IMG/VR virus record: IMGVR_UViG_3300036985_005814
Coordinates: 1 to 64,000 of that record
DNA: 64,000 bases
Source: a virus
Reading direction: 5' to 3' (one strand)
Positions 22,756-30,778 of the stretch are shown here, piece after piece. The notes beneath the pieces are model-generated. The model ran no database searches. It was given only the letters and a program-made list of their open reading frames with translations, and was not told the DNA's origin. The translations under genes and the position numbers were made by a program. Positions within the stretch are counted from its first letter, which is position 1, and each line of letters opens with the position of its first letter.

Positions 22756-24698
22756 ATGATGAATCGAGTTGGTTCCCACCGGAAGTGATTCCGGATGGAA
22801 AATCGGGTGAATTGCTGGGACCCCCTAACGTTTAGTCGAGGGAAATCAGCAGCCAAGTTTACTTCGGGTAACCTATTGTATAATAGGTTTGAAGTAAAAA
22901 GGTTCAACGACTAGAAAGTGACTTACCCAAGAATAAACTTTCCACGAGTGCCCGACGCTCGGATCGATCACTACTTCAATCGTTATCTTCGTATCTGTTG
23001 CTCTCTTCTTGACATTGGTCGAAAGAAGCGAAAAGGTGATTTCCTTGAGAAACACCGAATCTTTCCGGGGTCCCTCGGTGGAGACTATGGTGAGGAGAAT
23101 GTTGTGATAGTTACACGAAGAGAGCATGCTCTTCTTCATTTGTTACTTCACAAATCTTTCCCAGAACACAGGAAAATAGCGCAATGTGCCGCTATCATGT
23201 GTGGTTCAAAAGGCTCAAAAACCTACAAATCGCTTGCTTACATCCAGGGCTGTGAGGAAAAATCTAAACTCATAGCCGAGTCGAACAAAAGAAGGAAAGT
23301 CACCTGGGGTGACAAGATCTCTCAATCTTTGAAAGGTCAAGAGAAAACAGAAACTCATCGAGACAAGATCGGTAGATCTATGCGTAAGGTTTGGGAAACC
23401 GACCCTTCAATGAGAGACCGGTGTTCTCGAAAAGGTTCCAAACACACTGACGAGTCAAAACAAAAAACAAGTGAAAAAATCTCTCGTCAAAAATGGTACT
23501 GGAAGATAGAAGATGAAGTCGTGATTAGAACTCGGTCGGAAAAACACCCTGGGGATGGGTGGAGCCGAGGAAAAAATCCGAGATGATGATATAGTCTGAC
23601 CTCACGCGAAATCGTGAGAAGTGGTGAATAAAGAGTCATCACGATAACAAAGTGCTCCAGCAAACCTATGCTGGCGTAGATCCGATTCTGACTACGCTCG
23701 CACAAGGTTTCATGCTTCCGGCGACTAATATCGCCAACTTTATTGCCCCTGTTGTTGACACCCCGACTCGTGCTGGCCGCATTCTGCGCTTCGGCAAAGA
23801 GCAATTCGCCATCAACGATTTCCGTCGTGCGTACGGAACCAACATTCCGTTCGTTCAAAGCCGTTACGATGCTGAGCCTTACGCGCTCGAGCAAGAAGTC
23901 GTGGCTTGGGAACTGCCCGAAGAAGTCATCGAGAACGCTGGCGAAGGTCCTGCTCAGGTTGATCTGCGTGCGATCGAAACTCGCAACGCTATGAGCCGCC
24001 TGATGAATGCTTACGAGTACACTGTAAGCCAGGCTGTAACCGTAACCGCTGGTTACAACCCTTACGAGCCTTCTGCTGGTGCTGGCACTCAAACAGGTCT
24101 GGGTTTCACAACCTGGGCTAACTTCAACACCGCCTACGGTTCTGCTACTGGCCCTTCGGCTTGGTCTTCACTGACTTCCAACCCGATCGAGGACATCCTG
24201 ACCCTGAAGCGTTCGGTTGCCAACCAGATTGGTATTCGCCCGAACTCGATGGTTCTGGGAACCGCTGTGTTTGACCAACTGCTGACCAACCAAGCGATCC
24301 TTGAGCGCATCAAGTACACGACTGCCGATTCAATCGACACAGATCTTCTGGCTCGTTACTTCGGTCTTGAGCGTGGTCTGCGCGTTGCTGAAGGTCGTTA
24401 TCTTGCCACCGATGGCACCCTGCAGCCTGTGTTCCCTTCAAACGGAATCCTGCTGTTCTACAGCCCCAATGGTCCTTCAGACAGCGTAATGCCTGCTGGT
24501 GGCGCTAACGCTGCTACCCCTGCTTTCGCCTACACCTATCAGCTGACCGGCACCCCTGCTGTGCGCCCCGAGTACTACATTCGTGAGCGTCGCGTGGTTC
24601 GTGCTGAAATCACTGTTGAGCGTGTTGTTAACCTGGTTGGCCTTGGCGCTACGGGTCTTATCGGTTCTGGTGCGATGATCTCCAACATTCTTGGTTGA
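22756..24698 (+). CDS. Major capsid protein, interrupted by a group I intron
   Basis: Proposed structure: exon 1 22756-22770 (ATGATGAATCGAGTT, five residues MMNRV), intron 22771-23654, exon 2 23655-24698 (LQQTYAGVDPILTTLAQGFM onward); total 352 residues. The AGGAGA (22743-22748) gives exon 1 a strong ribosome-binding site, which the downstream frame lacks. Unspliced mRNA would stop at TGA 22786 after ten codons. Exon 2 encodes an alanine-rich, beta-rich protein with FGKEQFAINDFRRAYGTNIP and EYYIRERRVVRAEITVERVV, fitting a HK97-type or Mu gpT-like coat. Position next to portal, protease and decoration supports major capsid. Exact splice sites are inferred; the alternative GTG at 23652 lacks a Shine-Dalgarno sequence. 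Confidence 0.75.
22771..23654 (+). ncRNA. Group I intron with internal HNH ORF
   Basis: All four core elements are visible in order: P at GTGAATTGCTGGGACC (about 22816-22831), Q at AAATCAGCAGCCAAG (about 22843-22857), R at GGTTCAACGACTAGA (22901-22915) and S at GATATAGTC (23588-23596), with the GACTA/TAGTC P7 pairing. A P9-like hairpin CTCACG/CGTGAG (23601-23616) and a GTGGTGA/TCATCAC stem follow. A P1 stem TTGGT/ACCGG across 22769-22782 places a T.G pair at 22770, which fits the predicted 5' splice site. The 3' end is set by G at 23654 (GTG just before CTCCAG); G at 23652 is an alternative. The HNH ORF occupies the interval between R and S (P8 region). Length about 884 bases. Confidence 0.8.
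22918..23586 (+). CDS. Intron-encoded HNH homing endonuclease
   Basis: A 222-residue HNH nuclease with EKHRIFPGSLGG (His 46), ENVVIVTRREHALLHLLLHK (Asn 61, His 70, His 74). Starts with GTG at 22918, only three bases beyond the intron R element, so the reading frame begins within the folded core. The C-terminus has WYWKIEDEVVIRTR ... PGDGWSRGK, the same GWxRG(R/K) tail as the free-standing HNH at 16892. It should cut intronless alleles of the capsid gene and mobilise the intron. It ends one base before the S element, so the ORF is an insert in the P8 loop. Confidence 0.85.
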   Translation: MTYPRINFPRVPDARIDHYFNRYLRICCSLLDIGRKKRKGDFLEKHRIFPGSLGGDYGEENVVIVTRREHALLHLLLHKSFPEHRKIAQCAAIMCGSKGSKTYKSLAYIQGCEEKSKLIAESNKRRKVTWGDKISQSLKGQEKTETHRDKIGRSMRKVWETDPSMRDRCSRKGSKHTDESKQKTSEKISRQKWYWKIEDEVVIRTRSEKHPGDGWSRGKNPR

Positions 24699-24726
24699 TC
24701 CAAGAAATACTTAAGGAGGTATCATC

Positions 24727-25170
24727 ATGGCTATTTTAAGACCGATTACCAAATCGCAGTACGAGGTTTCTTTCTCCGCCCTTGGGGGACCCACTTTTAC
24801 AGCGGTGTTCACCAAGTTCAGCGGCGTGAAAGATTCTGCCGAAGACAGCCGGTACGCGAACGGATCTGGCAACAGACTGTACCACGTTATTGGCCCACGC
24901 ACTGCGGATGACGTGACTTTGGAAGCCCCGTACGATCCCGCCATCTTCAAACAACTGGAACAGTTCTGGCTTTCCTACAACTGCGAAGACATTACGGTTA
25001 CCGTAACCCCTAAAGACTGCACCGGTGCCGGTGGAGCAGTGGGTGGTGGCCAATACGTTCTTTACGGTTGCCAGTACAAGTCAATCACAACCGCTGATGT
25101 AGATCGCGAAAGCGGAAACGTACAGACGATCGAGTGTGCGTTCACGGTGAACTACTGGGAGCGTGTTTGA
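24727..25170 (+). CDS. Probable tail tube protein
   Basis: A 147-residue beta-rich protein with a strong ribosome-binding site (AAGGAGGT, 24712-24719). Features: SQYEVSFSALGGPTFTAVFTKFSGVKDS, then an R-Y-N-S-G-N-R-L region followed by 'DDVTLEAPYDPAIFKQLEQF' and a C-terminal 'ECAFTVNYWERV' strand. This pattern (strand, loop, a middle 'LP...VTLx', a final strand) fits the T4 gp19-like tail tube family. The strong SD suggests high expression, as expected of a tube. Position downstream of the capsid gene is unusual, because sheath (12151) and tube are far apart. Confidence 0.6.
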   Translation: MAILRPITKSQYEVSFSALGGPTFTAVFTKFSGVKDSAEDSRYANGSGNRLYHVIGPRTADDVTLEAPYDPAIFKQLEQFWLSYNCEDITVTVTPKDCTGAGGAVGGGQYVLYGCQYKSITTADVDRESGNVQTIECAFTVNYWERV

Positions 25171-25179
25171 ACTACTGGG

Positions 25180-25207
25180 TTTACCTTTTAGTTTACTTTC
25201 CTATAAT
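25180..25207 (+). promoter_or_regulatory. Sigma70-like promoter fused to a hairpin
   Basis: TTTACC (25180-25185), 16-base spacer and perfect TATAAT (25202-25207), followed at once by the hairpin at 25208. Expected start at about 25213-25215, inside the hairpin. It would serve the zinc-finger gene at 25240. Confidence 0.5.
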
Positions 25208-25239
25208 GCCTTCAAGAGTTACCTCTTGGAGGCTTTTTT
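25208..25239 (+). terminator. Rho-independent terminator after the tail tube gene
   Basis: GCCTTCAAGAG (25208-25218) pairs with CTCTTGGAGGC (25223-25233) over 11 bp (one T.G pair) with loop TTAC, followed by TTTTTT. This is the best terminator seen in the window. It ends immediately before the ATG at 25240, so it also forms the leader of that gene. Confidence 0.7.
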
Positions 25240-25761
25240 ATGTTTACCGTTGAGCACATTGACCCTCAAAAGGGAGTTTTGGTTTCGGGTCTCGACATTG
25301 AGCTCAATGTCATTATCGCAGACGAAAGTTACAACAAACGTAAAACAAATAGGTTTGTCCCCTATCGAATAAAAGACCATCCCGCCCCTGTGAACTTTGG
25401 TGAGATGGGCGAGTTTTTGATAGGGGGTGAATGGGTGGTTTGCGAGTTTGGTGGGACAGAGTGGTGGGACGAGAGTACAAAAATAGGGTGCTCTCAAACC
25501 TCCTCTCGCCGAAACTTTGCAGCCACTCGGGTGTTTTTTGACGGTGAGCGTTGGGACAAACAAACACGTCAAAAAATGAGTGAGAGTGCCAAAAAACCCG
25601 GAGCCCAACCGCCACACAAAAAAGCCGCTCAGTCTCAGGCCGTATCCGCAACCAACGCCAAAAAACAACCATGCCCCCATTGTGGCATGCTCATGAATGT
25701 TGGCAACCTTACAAAACATCTTAAAGGTACTCGCTGCAAAGGTACACCGCAAGTAGGGTAA
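25240..25761 (+). CDS. Zinc-finger protein related to homing endonucleases
   Basis: A 173-residue protein. Its C-terminus has CPHCGMLMNVGNLTKHLKGTRC, a C-x2-C ... H-x(4)-C finger which is very like the one at the end of the HNH at 50945 (CPHCGKTGGHTNMKRYHFDNC). The N-terminal MFTVEHIDPQKGVLVSG could be a worn HNH start, but a complete catalytic triad is not visible. It may be a decayed or highly diverged homing endonuclease left beside the tube gene, or a DNA-binding accessory. It has its own promoter and terminator-like leader, unlike the surrounding late genes. Stop TAA lies in the GGGTAAAA motif. Confidence 0.6.
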   Translation: MFTVEHIDPQKGVLVSGLDIELNVIIADESYNKRKTNRFVPYRIKDHPAPVNFGEMGEFLIGGEWVVCEFGGTEWWDESTKIGCSQTSSRRNFAATRVFFDGERWDKQTRQKMSESAKKPGAQPPHKKAAQSQAVSATNAKKQPCPHCGMLMNVGNLTKHLKGTRCKGTPQVG

Positions 25762-25763
25762 AA
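25756..25763 (+). promoter_or_regulatory. GGGTAAAA motif before the tail/baseplate operon
   Basis: 38 bases before the ATG at 25794, with AAGAAGGT at 25770-25777 as a partial Shine-Dalgarno sequence. The TAA is the stop codon of the zinc-finger gene. Confidence 0.6.
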
Positions 25764-25793
25764 CCAATGCAAGAAGGTAATCCGTAGGGATTC

Positions 25794-26366
25794 ATGAAGA
25801 CAACTTTTTCTAGTGGTGTCATCGTTACAAGCCAGTGGCTGAATGGTGCTAAGCAAATTTCGTTTGACGGTCAAGACCTTGACTGGCATTACCCTCCGCT
25901 TGGCCTAAATTCTTTCATCACTGCAGGCCCGAATGGCCTTGACTCCAGATATGTCACACTGGCGACCCCGCAGCCTAACTTAGAGGGTGACGTTTTTCAG
26001 GGCGGTTACGCCATCTCCGGAACAAAAGTAGTTTCCGGTGTGTGGAACTTTGGTTACAGCTCAGCCACGGGAAACCCCGAAAACGTTCGAGACAACGCTC
26101 CCAAAAGTTATACGACGAACGACAAATACCTTTACGCGGCAGGCATTTCTCCTGCTACAATCCCTCAGAAATTTGACGCGCTGCAAAGCGAAGATCTGAT
26201 TACGAAACTCGTTCTGAAAGATCAGATTGAATATCTTCTGGATAGCCTAGTAATTGACAACGGCTGGTACTATCTTGAGGACTCCAACGGACAATCTTGC
26301 GAGTGCAACAACTACTCCCTGGGACCTGTACCCCCTAGAAGCACAACGATTTGCAATCCCTGCTGA
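25794..26366 (+). CDS. Tail/baseplate structural protein
   Basis: A 190-residue protein opening MKTTFSSGVIVTSQWLNGAK and continuing QISFDGQDLDWHYPPLG, a start seen repeatedly in cyanophage tail or fibre proteins. The C-terminus is Cys-rich (SCECNNYSLGPVPP ... ICNPC). It begins the large operon 25794-36180 that builds the baseplate and distal tail. Exact role is not recognised; a fibre-attachment component is possible. Good coding quality, length normal for small tail proteins. Confidence 0.6.
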   Translation: MKTTFSSGVIVTSQWLNGAKQISFDGQDLDWHYPPLGLNSFITAGPNGLDSRYVTLATPQPNLEGDVFQGGYAISGTKVVSGVWNFGYSSATGNPENVRDNAPKSYTTNDKYLYAAGISPATIPQKFDALQSEDLITKLVLKDQIEYLLDSLVIDNGWYYLEDSNGQSCECNNYSLGPVPPRSTTICNPC

Positions 26367-26375
26367 GGTTAACTG

Positions 26376-29300
26376 ATGCCTAGATATGCTCCGCTACCCT
26401 CTGTTTCCATTGATCCCCGGAATGAGGCGCAGCTTGTTCAAGAGGCTTCGCAGAGGGTCTATCAAGCGTCTAATCAAACCCTTAACGATTTTAGCTCTGG
26501 AAACCCCCTGGCAGCTTTGCTTGAGGGGCAGGTCTTCGCACAAGGCGAATTTCTCTTCTGGCTGAATCAACTACCCGAAAAGATCCTGCTTGAATGGATT
26601 GGCCCTTTCCTGGGTGCCATGAGGCGTCTGGGTACGGCGTCGATTGCGCGTTTGGCGTTAACCATACCCCCATCAAGTTCTGCCGTCACAGTTCCGTCTG
26701 GTTCGTCTTTTACTACCGACCCGAACATTACCGGTGGCGAAGTTTTCAGCTTCGTAACGCTTGAGAACCACACATTTCCGCCGGGTGAAACTGTTCTCTA
26801 TGTTCCTGTTTACTCGGAGTTTGTAGGTTCTCAGTATAACGTCCCTGCAAACGCAATCGTAGGATCCTCTGCTGTAAACGTTGCTGGGTTAAGCGCGATT
26901 AACCCTCAGCCAGCTACTGGTGGATCCGACGTTGAAACTTACCAAGAGGTTCAGGAACGTTTCTTCACGCTGATTCGCCGGAAGAACCCTGTCAGCTCAC
27001 AGGATTGGCAAGATTTCTTCATCGACTTTTTCGGTGTTGGCACACAAACTTCAGTGCAACCCAACAGAGGGTCCGAGTACTCTTACAACTATCTGACGGA
27101 CTACATCCTACCTAGCGGACAAGTTTCTTTCTTCGTTCTTGGACCAGGCGGAGTGGAGTTAACGCAAGAACAGCTGAGCAGAGGCCAAAACGTTGTTAAC
27201 TTTTCAGTGCCGATTGGCACAACGGGGCATCTGTACCCTCTCACACTAAGCCAGGTTCAGTACGATATCACGCTAGAAGTTGACGCAAACAGCTCCTACG
27301 GAGTTAACCTGCGAAATGCTTCTCTGGACTTTAGAAACCGGCTGTTTCAGATTCTGCAGCCAGGCAACGTCTTTCCTGCGTACACTGACCCAAGCGTCAG
27401 CGATGTTGATTCAGCCTTCAACTTAACTTTCGATACCCCGTCGCGATACGTGAACCCGCGCATCGTCACAGCCAAAGCATTCAATACTCCGCCTCAACTC
27501 GGACCCACCGCAGCCCTTTATACACAGGTTTACGCTTTCGAACCAACCGAGTATCTTGTGAACCAAGACGATTTGGTTCTGGAAACGATTCCTTCCCAGA
27601 AATACTATCCTGCAACGACTTCTTTCACCCCGTACTCGGACAGCAAAAAAGACCAGACAATTTACAACAACCTTCAGATGAAACAAATCCAGCGTCTGCA
27701 AGCTGGAAGTTTTCTGCAGAGCGACGTAGTTTGGTGGAGCCCCGCCGATGGGGGCGACGGGTCACTTCGGGTAATTCTGGATAATGTTAACATCGGATCG
27801 AAGACTGAAATTCCGGTCTTGATCGCACAAGGCAAGATTTCGGGTCAGAAAACCTACTCCCCGTGGGTTGTTGGGAATAGCTACGCAAGCACCGTAAGCG
27901 GTGCGTACAACCCTGAGATTATTGAGTACGACTACGTTCCGGGAGACGGGCAATTCATTCCGGAAACTCCGCAAGAGCTCCTGGTTGGCCCCATTTCCTC
28001 GTTCGGACCAATCACCCCCGGTCTAAGTTACACTGATGGCACATACACCGGGGTCCCATTACTCAATCTGTCAGGTCCCGGAGAAAACGCTGAGGCAACC
28101 ATCACAGTTACCGGCGGCTCCGTGACAGCCGTCAACCTAGGGTTCGCGGGAACGGGGTATACCCCCGATTCTGTTTTAACAGCGTCTGATTCTAGTTTGG
28201 GGAACAGCGGTTCTGGTGATGGTTTTAGCATCCCGGTTGCTACAGTTACCGTTCCACGGTTAGGAAGCCTGGTTTGGGTTGTTGAGCAAAACTTCACACT
28301 AAATCCCCCTTCAAACAGCACTACGAGCGCTCTTGCTGAGGGTCTTCTCGGGTCTCCGGTTACACCAAACGTTCTTTCTTCCGGTGAATCCTACTTTGCA
28401 GGTACATGGGTAACCACTCCCCAAATCGGATCGGGGCCTAACGCCATCGCCGACCCTTACTACAACTATGTAGATCCGTTAAAGGGAGGCGTGAACAAAT
28501 TCGCCTACGTTCTGCAAGGGTTTGTCTACGAGCCTAGCACTCTGTCGACGAAAGAATACTTCGACCTTCTTGTTGAACTTGGGATTATCAAAGAGATCAT
28601 TGTACGGAATGCGGATCTCGGTCTGCCTGTGTACAAGTACAAACCTCGCTTCCCGGTAGGAACGTACCTTGAGTACAGGGAGTCGAGTGTTTCTGAACCG
28701 CAGTATTTTGTTGCGACCGAGTACTTCACCCCGAACAGCACTCTCATCAACGACCTGATTCAAGAAAACCTCGTTATTCCCCTTGCCTACACTCCTTCTC
28801 AACGGGTCAGTCTTGCAAACGCCATAAGCAACGGGGATATCACGACTCCAACAAGAATGTTTAGGTTCTTCAGAGGTGACACCACGTTTTTCCGGCAAGG
28901 TAGCACTGTTCTGTCGTACACTGCTACAACGAACGTAACTCCCCTGTTTGACTTCTCGGTTTACCTCGAGAACGGTATTTTTGTCCCCTCCCGCGATTTC
29001 GCTGGGGAAGGTTTCTTCACGCTTCCTTACGTCCCGTACTTCAACCCTGCTTACGCTCTGTACTCTGAGGATACGATCACGTCGGAAGATGGCAGGAACC
29101 TTTACCGAGTCATGCGTGCTTTCACGCCGCAGCCTACCGTGACGGACTGGACAAACACAGTGGTAACGAACACTGCCAGAATTCAAGAATACGCCGGCAA
29201 TCTTCTGCGGTACGTGAACGTTTACACCTGCGATGAGCAGATCAGGTCTCAGTTCGGCCGAGATATCTCCGCGATCAAGTTAGGCATCGCAGACATCACA

Positions 29301-29465
29301 CTGATTCCAAAGAACGAAGAGCGATTTAGCAATGCCTCGACTTCTTTCTCCTACGTTTGGGAGAACACTGCGACTGCGACGGAAACCCCGCAGCTTTCGT
29401 GGTTCACAGGTACAACCTATCTTTACTCGCCTCCAAACTATAGAAACGGGACGATGAGTCTATGA
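26376..29465 (+). CDS. Baseplate J-like protein, enlarged
   Basis: A 1029-residue baseplate protein. The N-terminal 300 residues fit the baseplate J / T4 gp6 family: 'NEAQLVQEASQRVYQASNQT', a long helical N-terminus, RLALTIPPSSSAVTVPSGSSF, GGSDVETYQEVQERFFTLI and DWQDFFIDFFGV. The middle (about 541-630) contains a copy of the GYT beta module (YTDGTYTGVPLLNLSG ... 'ATITVTGGSVTAVNLGFAG') also in the sheath and fibre proteins. T4 gp6 has about 660 residues, so the C-terminal half is an extension. It would form the baseplate inner ring. Ends in an ATGA overlap with the next gene. Confidence 0.8.
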   Translation: MPRYAPLPSVSIDPRNEAQLVQEASQRVYQASNQTLNDFSSGNPLAALLEGQVFAQGEFLFWLNQLPEKILLEWIGPFLGAMRRLGTASIARLALTIPPSSSAVTVPSGSSFTTDPNITGGEVFSFVTLENHTFPPGETVLYVPVYSEFVGSQYNVPANAIVGSSAVNVAGLSAINPQPATGGSDVETYQEVQERFFTLIRRKNPVSSQDWQDFFIDFFGVGTQTSVQPNRGSEYSYNYLTDYILPSGQVSFFVLGPGGVELTQEQLSRGQNVVNFSVPIGTTGHLYPLTLSQVQYDITLEVDANSSYGVNLRNASLDFRNRLFQILQPGNVFPAYTDPSVSDVDSAFNLTFDTPSRYVNPRIVTAKAFNTPPQLGPTAALYTQVYAFEPTEYLVNQDDLVLETIPSQKYYPATTSFTPYSDSKKDQTIYNNLQMKQIQRLQAGSFLQSDVVWWSPADGGDGSLRVILDNVNIGSKTEIPVLIAQGKISGQKTYSPWVVGNSYASTVSGAYNPEIIEYDYVPGDGQFIPETPQELLVGPISSFGPITPGLSYTDGTYTGVPLLNLSGPGENAEATITVTGGSVTAVNLGFAGTGYTPDSVLTASDSSLGNSGSGDGFSIPVATVTVPRLGSLVWVVEQNFTLNPPSNSTTSALAEGLLGSPVTPNVLSSGESYFAGTWVTTPQIGSGPNAIADPYYNYVDPLKGGVNKFAYVLQGFVYEPSTLSTKEYFDLLVELGIIKEIIVRNADLGLPVYKYKPRFPVGTYLEYRESSVSEPQYFVATEYFTPNSTLINDLIQENLVIPLAYTPSQRVSLANAISNGDITTPTRMFRFFRGDTTFFRQGSTVLSYTATTNVTPLFDFSVYLENGIFVPSRDFAGEGFFTLPYVPYFNPAYALYSEDTITSEDGRNLYRVMRAFTPQPTVTDWTNTVVTNTARIQEYAGNLLRYVNVYTCDEQIRSQFGRDISAIKLGIADITLIPKNEERFSNASTSFSYVWENTATATETPQLSWFTGTTYLYSPPNYRNGTMSL

Positions 29466-30778
29466 GTCAACAACTTGTCCCTATAAACGGCGGAGTTCAA
29501 ACTCTTCAGACGACCTCTCAACGGCGAAGTGTTAATACTCTGTCCGTTCAGTCTATCGAGGTCAAGAACTTAAAAAGTCGGCCAACCGAGTGGATTCCCG
29601 GCGGAAGGCCAATCTACCGAAGATTGCCAGCGGCTAGCGAGACTTACCAGGTAAATTTCTTTGACATTCTGCCAGCGTCGAACACCGCTGTTAGTCTGAA
29701 CGGAATTCAAGACGTTGGTTACGTTTACATTCCGTGGGGAGAAGGCATTTTCGGACCAAACTCTCTGGAAGTTGTGGCTTCGCCAACGTTTGAGGACTTG
29801 ATTGTAAAGTCTGGTCAAGTTGTGTGGAAATACGGAACGATTGTTGTTCCGCCTGCAATCATCAACTTGAAAGAGTTGGACTTTGATAGCGGACGCTATC
29901 TGGTAGCGTATCAGCTTAGCTACGATGATGCGCCTCTCGAACATCTGTACCAAGTTGAAGATTACCTTTTGACTGGAACTAAACTGCTAATCACCTCAAG
30001 CAGTGACTCGGTTGTTGGTTGGCGATACCCTGCCTTGAATGCGTTTCTAAATTCAACAACCTACTGGTCGAACTCCGACAGTTTCTTCCCCCCTCTCCAG
30101 CAACCTTCTGAGGCTTTCATCCAGTGGGTTAGCAACGAAACTTTCCAGAGTTCGTCGACTTCTCCGGAAAAAGTCCTTGCGTCAGCATACTCGAAGATTG
30201 TCCTCCGTTGCCCCAAGGGAATGATCTTCTCAGGAAACGCCACACTTAGCTATCTAGATGAATCGGGTTTGAATTTAGTTTCAACCGTGTCCGTGTCAAA
30301 AGACGACACAAGTCAGTACTTCGAGTTCACTATTACTTCGCCCAGTTTTCAAACCGGGTGGAGGGTTGATTTTACCGATTTTAACGTCAAGCTTCAAACC
30401 ATCACGGTCTCAGGAATTGTTACGAAGGTAACTCAACAAGTAGAGCCTTCGTCGCGATGCGTTCTTGCGATATACCCGGCAGGAACCGAGCCGAGCAAAG
30501 TCCTTAGCCCGGAAGGGGACGAGATTACCGTAACATACTGCAATCTTGCGTATATCGATGTTGACTCAAATTTCTTCCTCACCGACATACAAGATGTTCG
30601 ACCTGTCATTCACCGCGATTACAAACCTATCGCCGATTGGTTGACTCGCCCTTTCGACGAGGACTTGATCAACTTTTACGAGCAAATTTCAGGTTATTCT
30701 GTGCTGTGGATGAGCCCGGATGTTTGCCTAAGTCAGGAGTATTTGACCCTGGAAAATTACGGAGTGGAGTTAACTTAA
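29462..30778 (+). CDS. Tail/baseplate structural protein, unknown family
   Basis: A 438-residue, beta-rich protein of unknown family with no cysteine-rich or catalytic motif. It starts in an ATGA overlap with the J-like gene and stops directly before the next ATG (30779), so the three baseplate genes are coupled. Sequence around 'PIYRRLPAASETYQVNFFDI' and WGEGIFGPNSLEV suggests a Trp/Gly-rich structural fold. Baseplate or proximal fibre part by location. Confidence 0.6.
   Translation: MSQQLVPINGGVQTLQTTSQRRSVNTLSVQSIEVKNLKSRPTEWIPGGRPIYRRLPAASETYQVNFFDILPASNTAVSLNGIQDVGYVYIPWGEGIFGPNSLEVVASPTFEDLIVKSGQVVWKYGTIVVPPAIINLKELDFDSGRYLVAYQLSYDDAPLEHLYQVEDYLLTGTKLLITSSSDSVVGWRYPALNAFLNSTTYWSNSDSFFPPLQQPSEAFIQWVSNETFQSSSTSPEKVLASAYSKIVLRCPKGMIFSGNATLSYLDESGLNLVSTVSVSKDDTSQYFEFTITSPSFQTGWRVDFTDFNVKLQTITVSGIVTKVTQQVEPSSRCVLAIYPAGTEPSKVLSPEGDEITVTYCNLAYIDVDSNFFLTDIQDVRPVIHRDYKPIADWLTRPFDEDLINFYEQISGYSVLWMSPDVCLSQEYLTLENYGVELT

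Noticed and set aside
23652-24698. Capsid gene starting simply at GTG 23652
   Set aside because: No Shine-Dalgarno site, and the GTG is at the predicted 3' splice site of a group I intron; the exon at 22756 supplies a strong ribosome site and in-frame codons.
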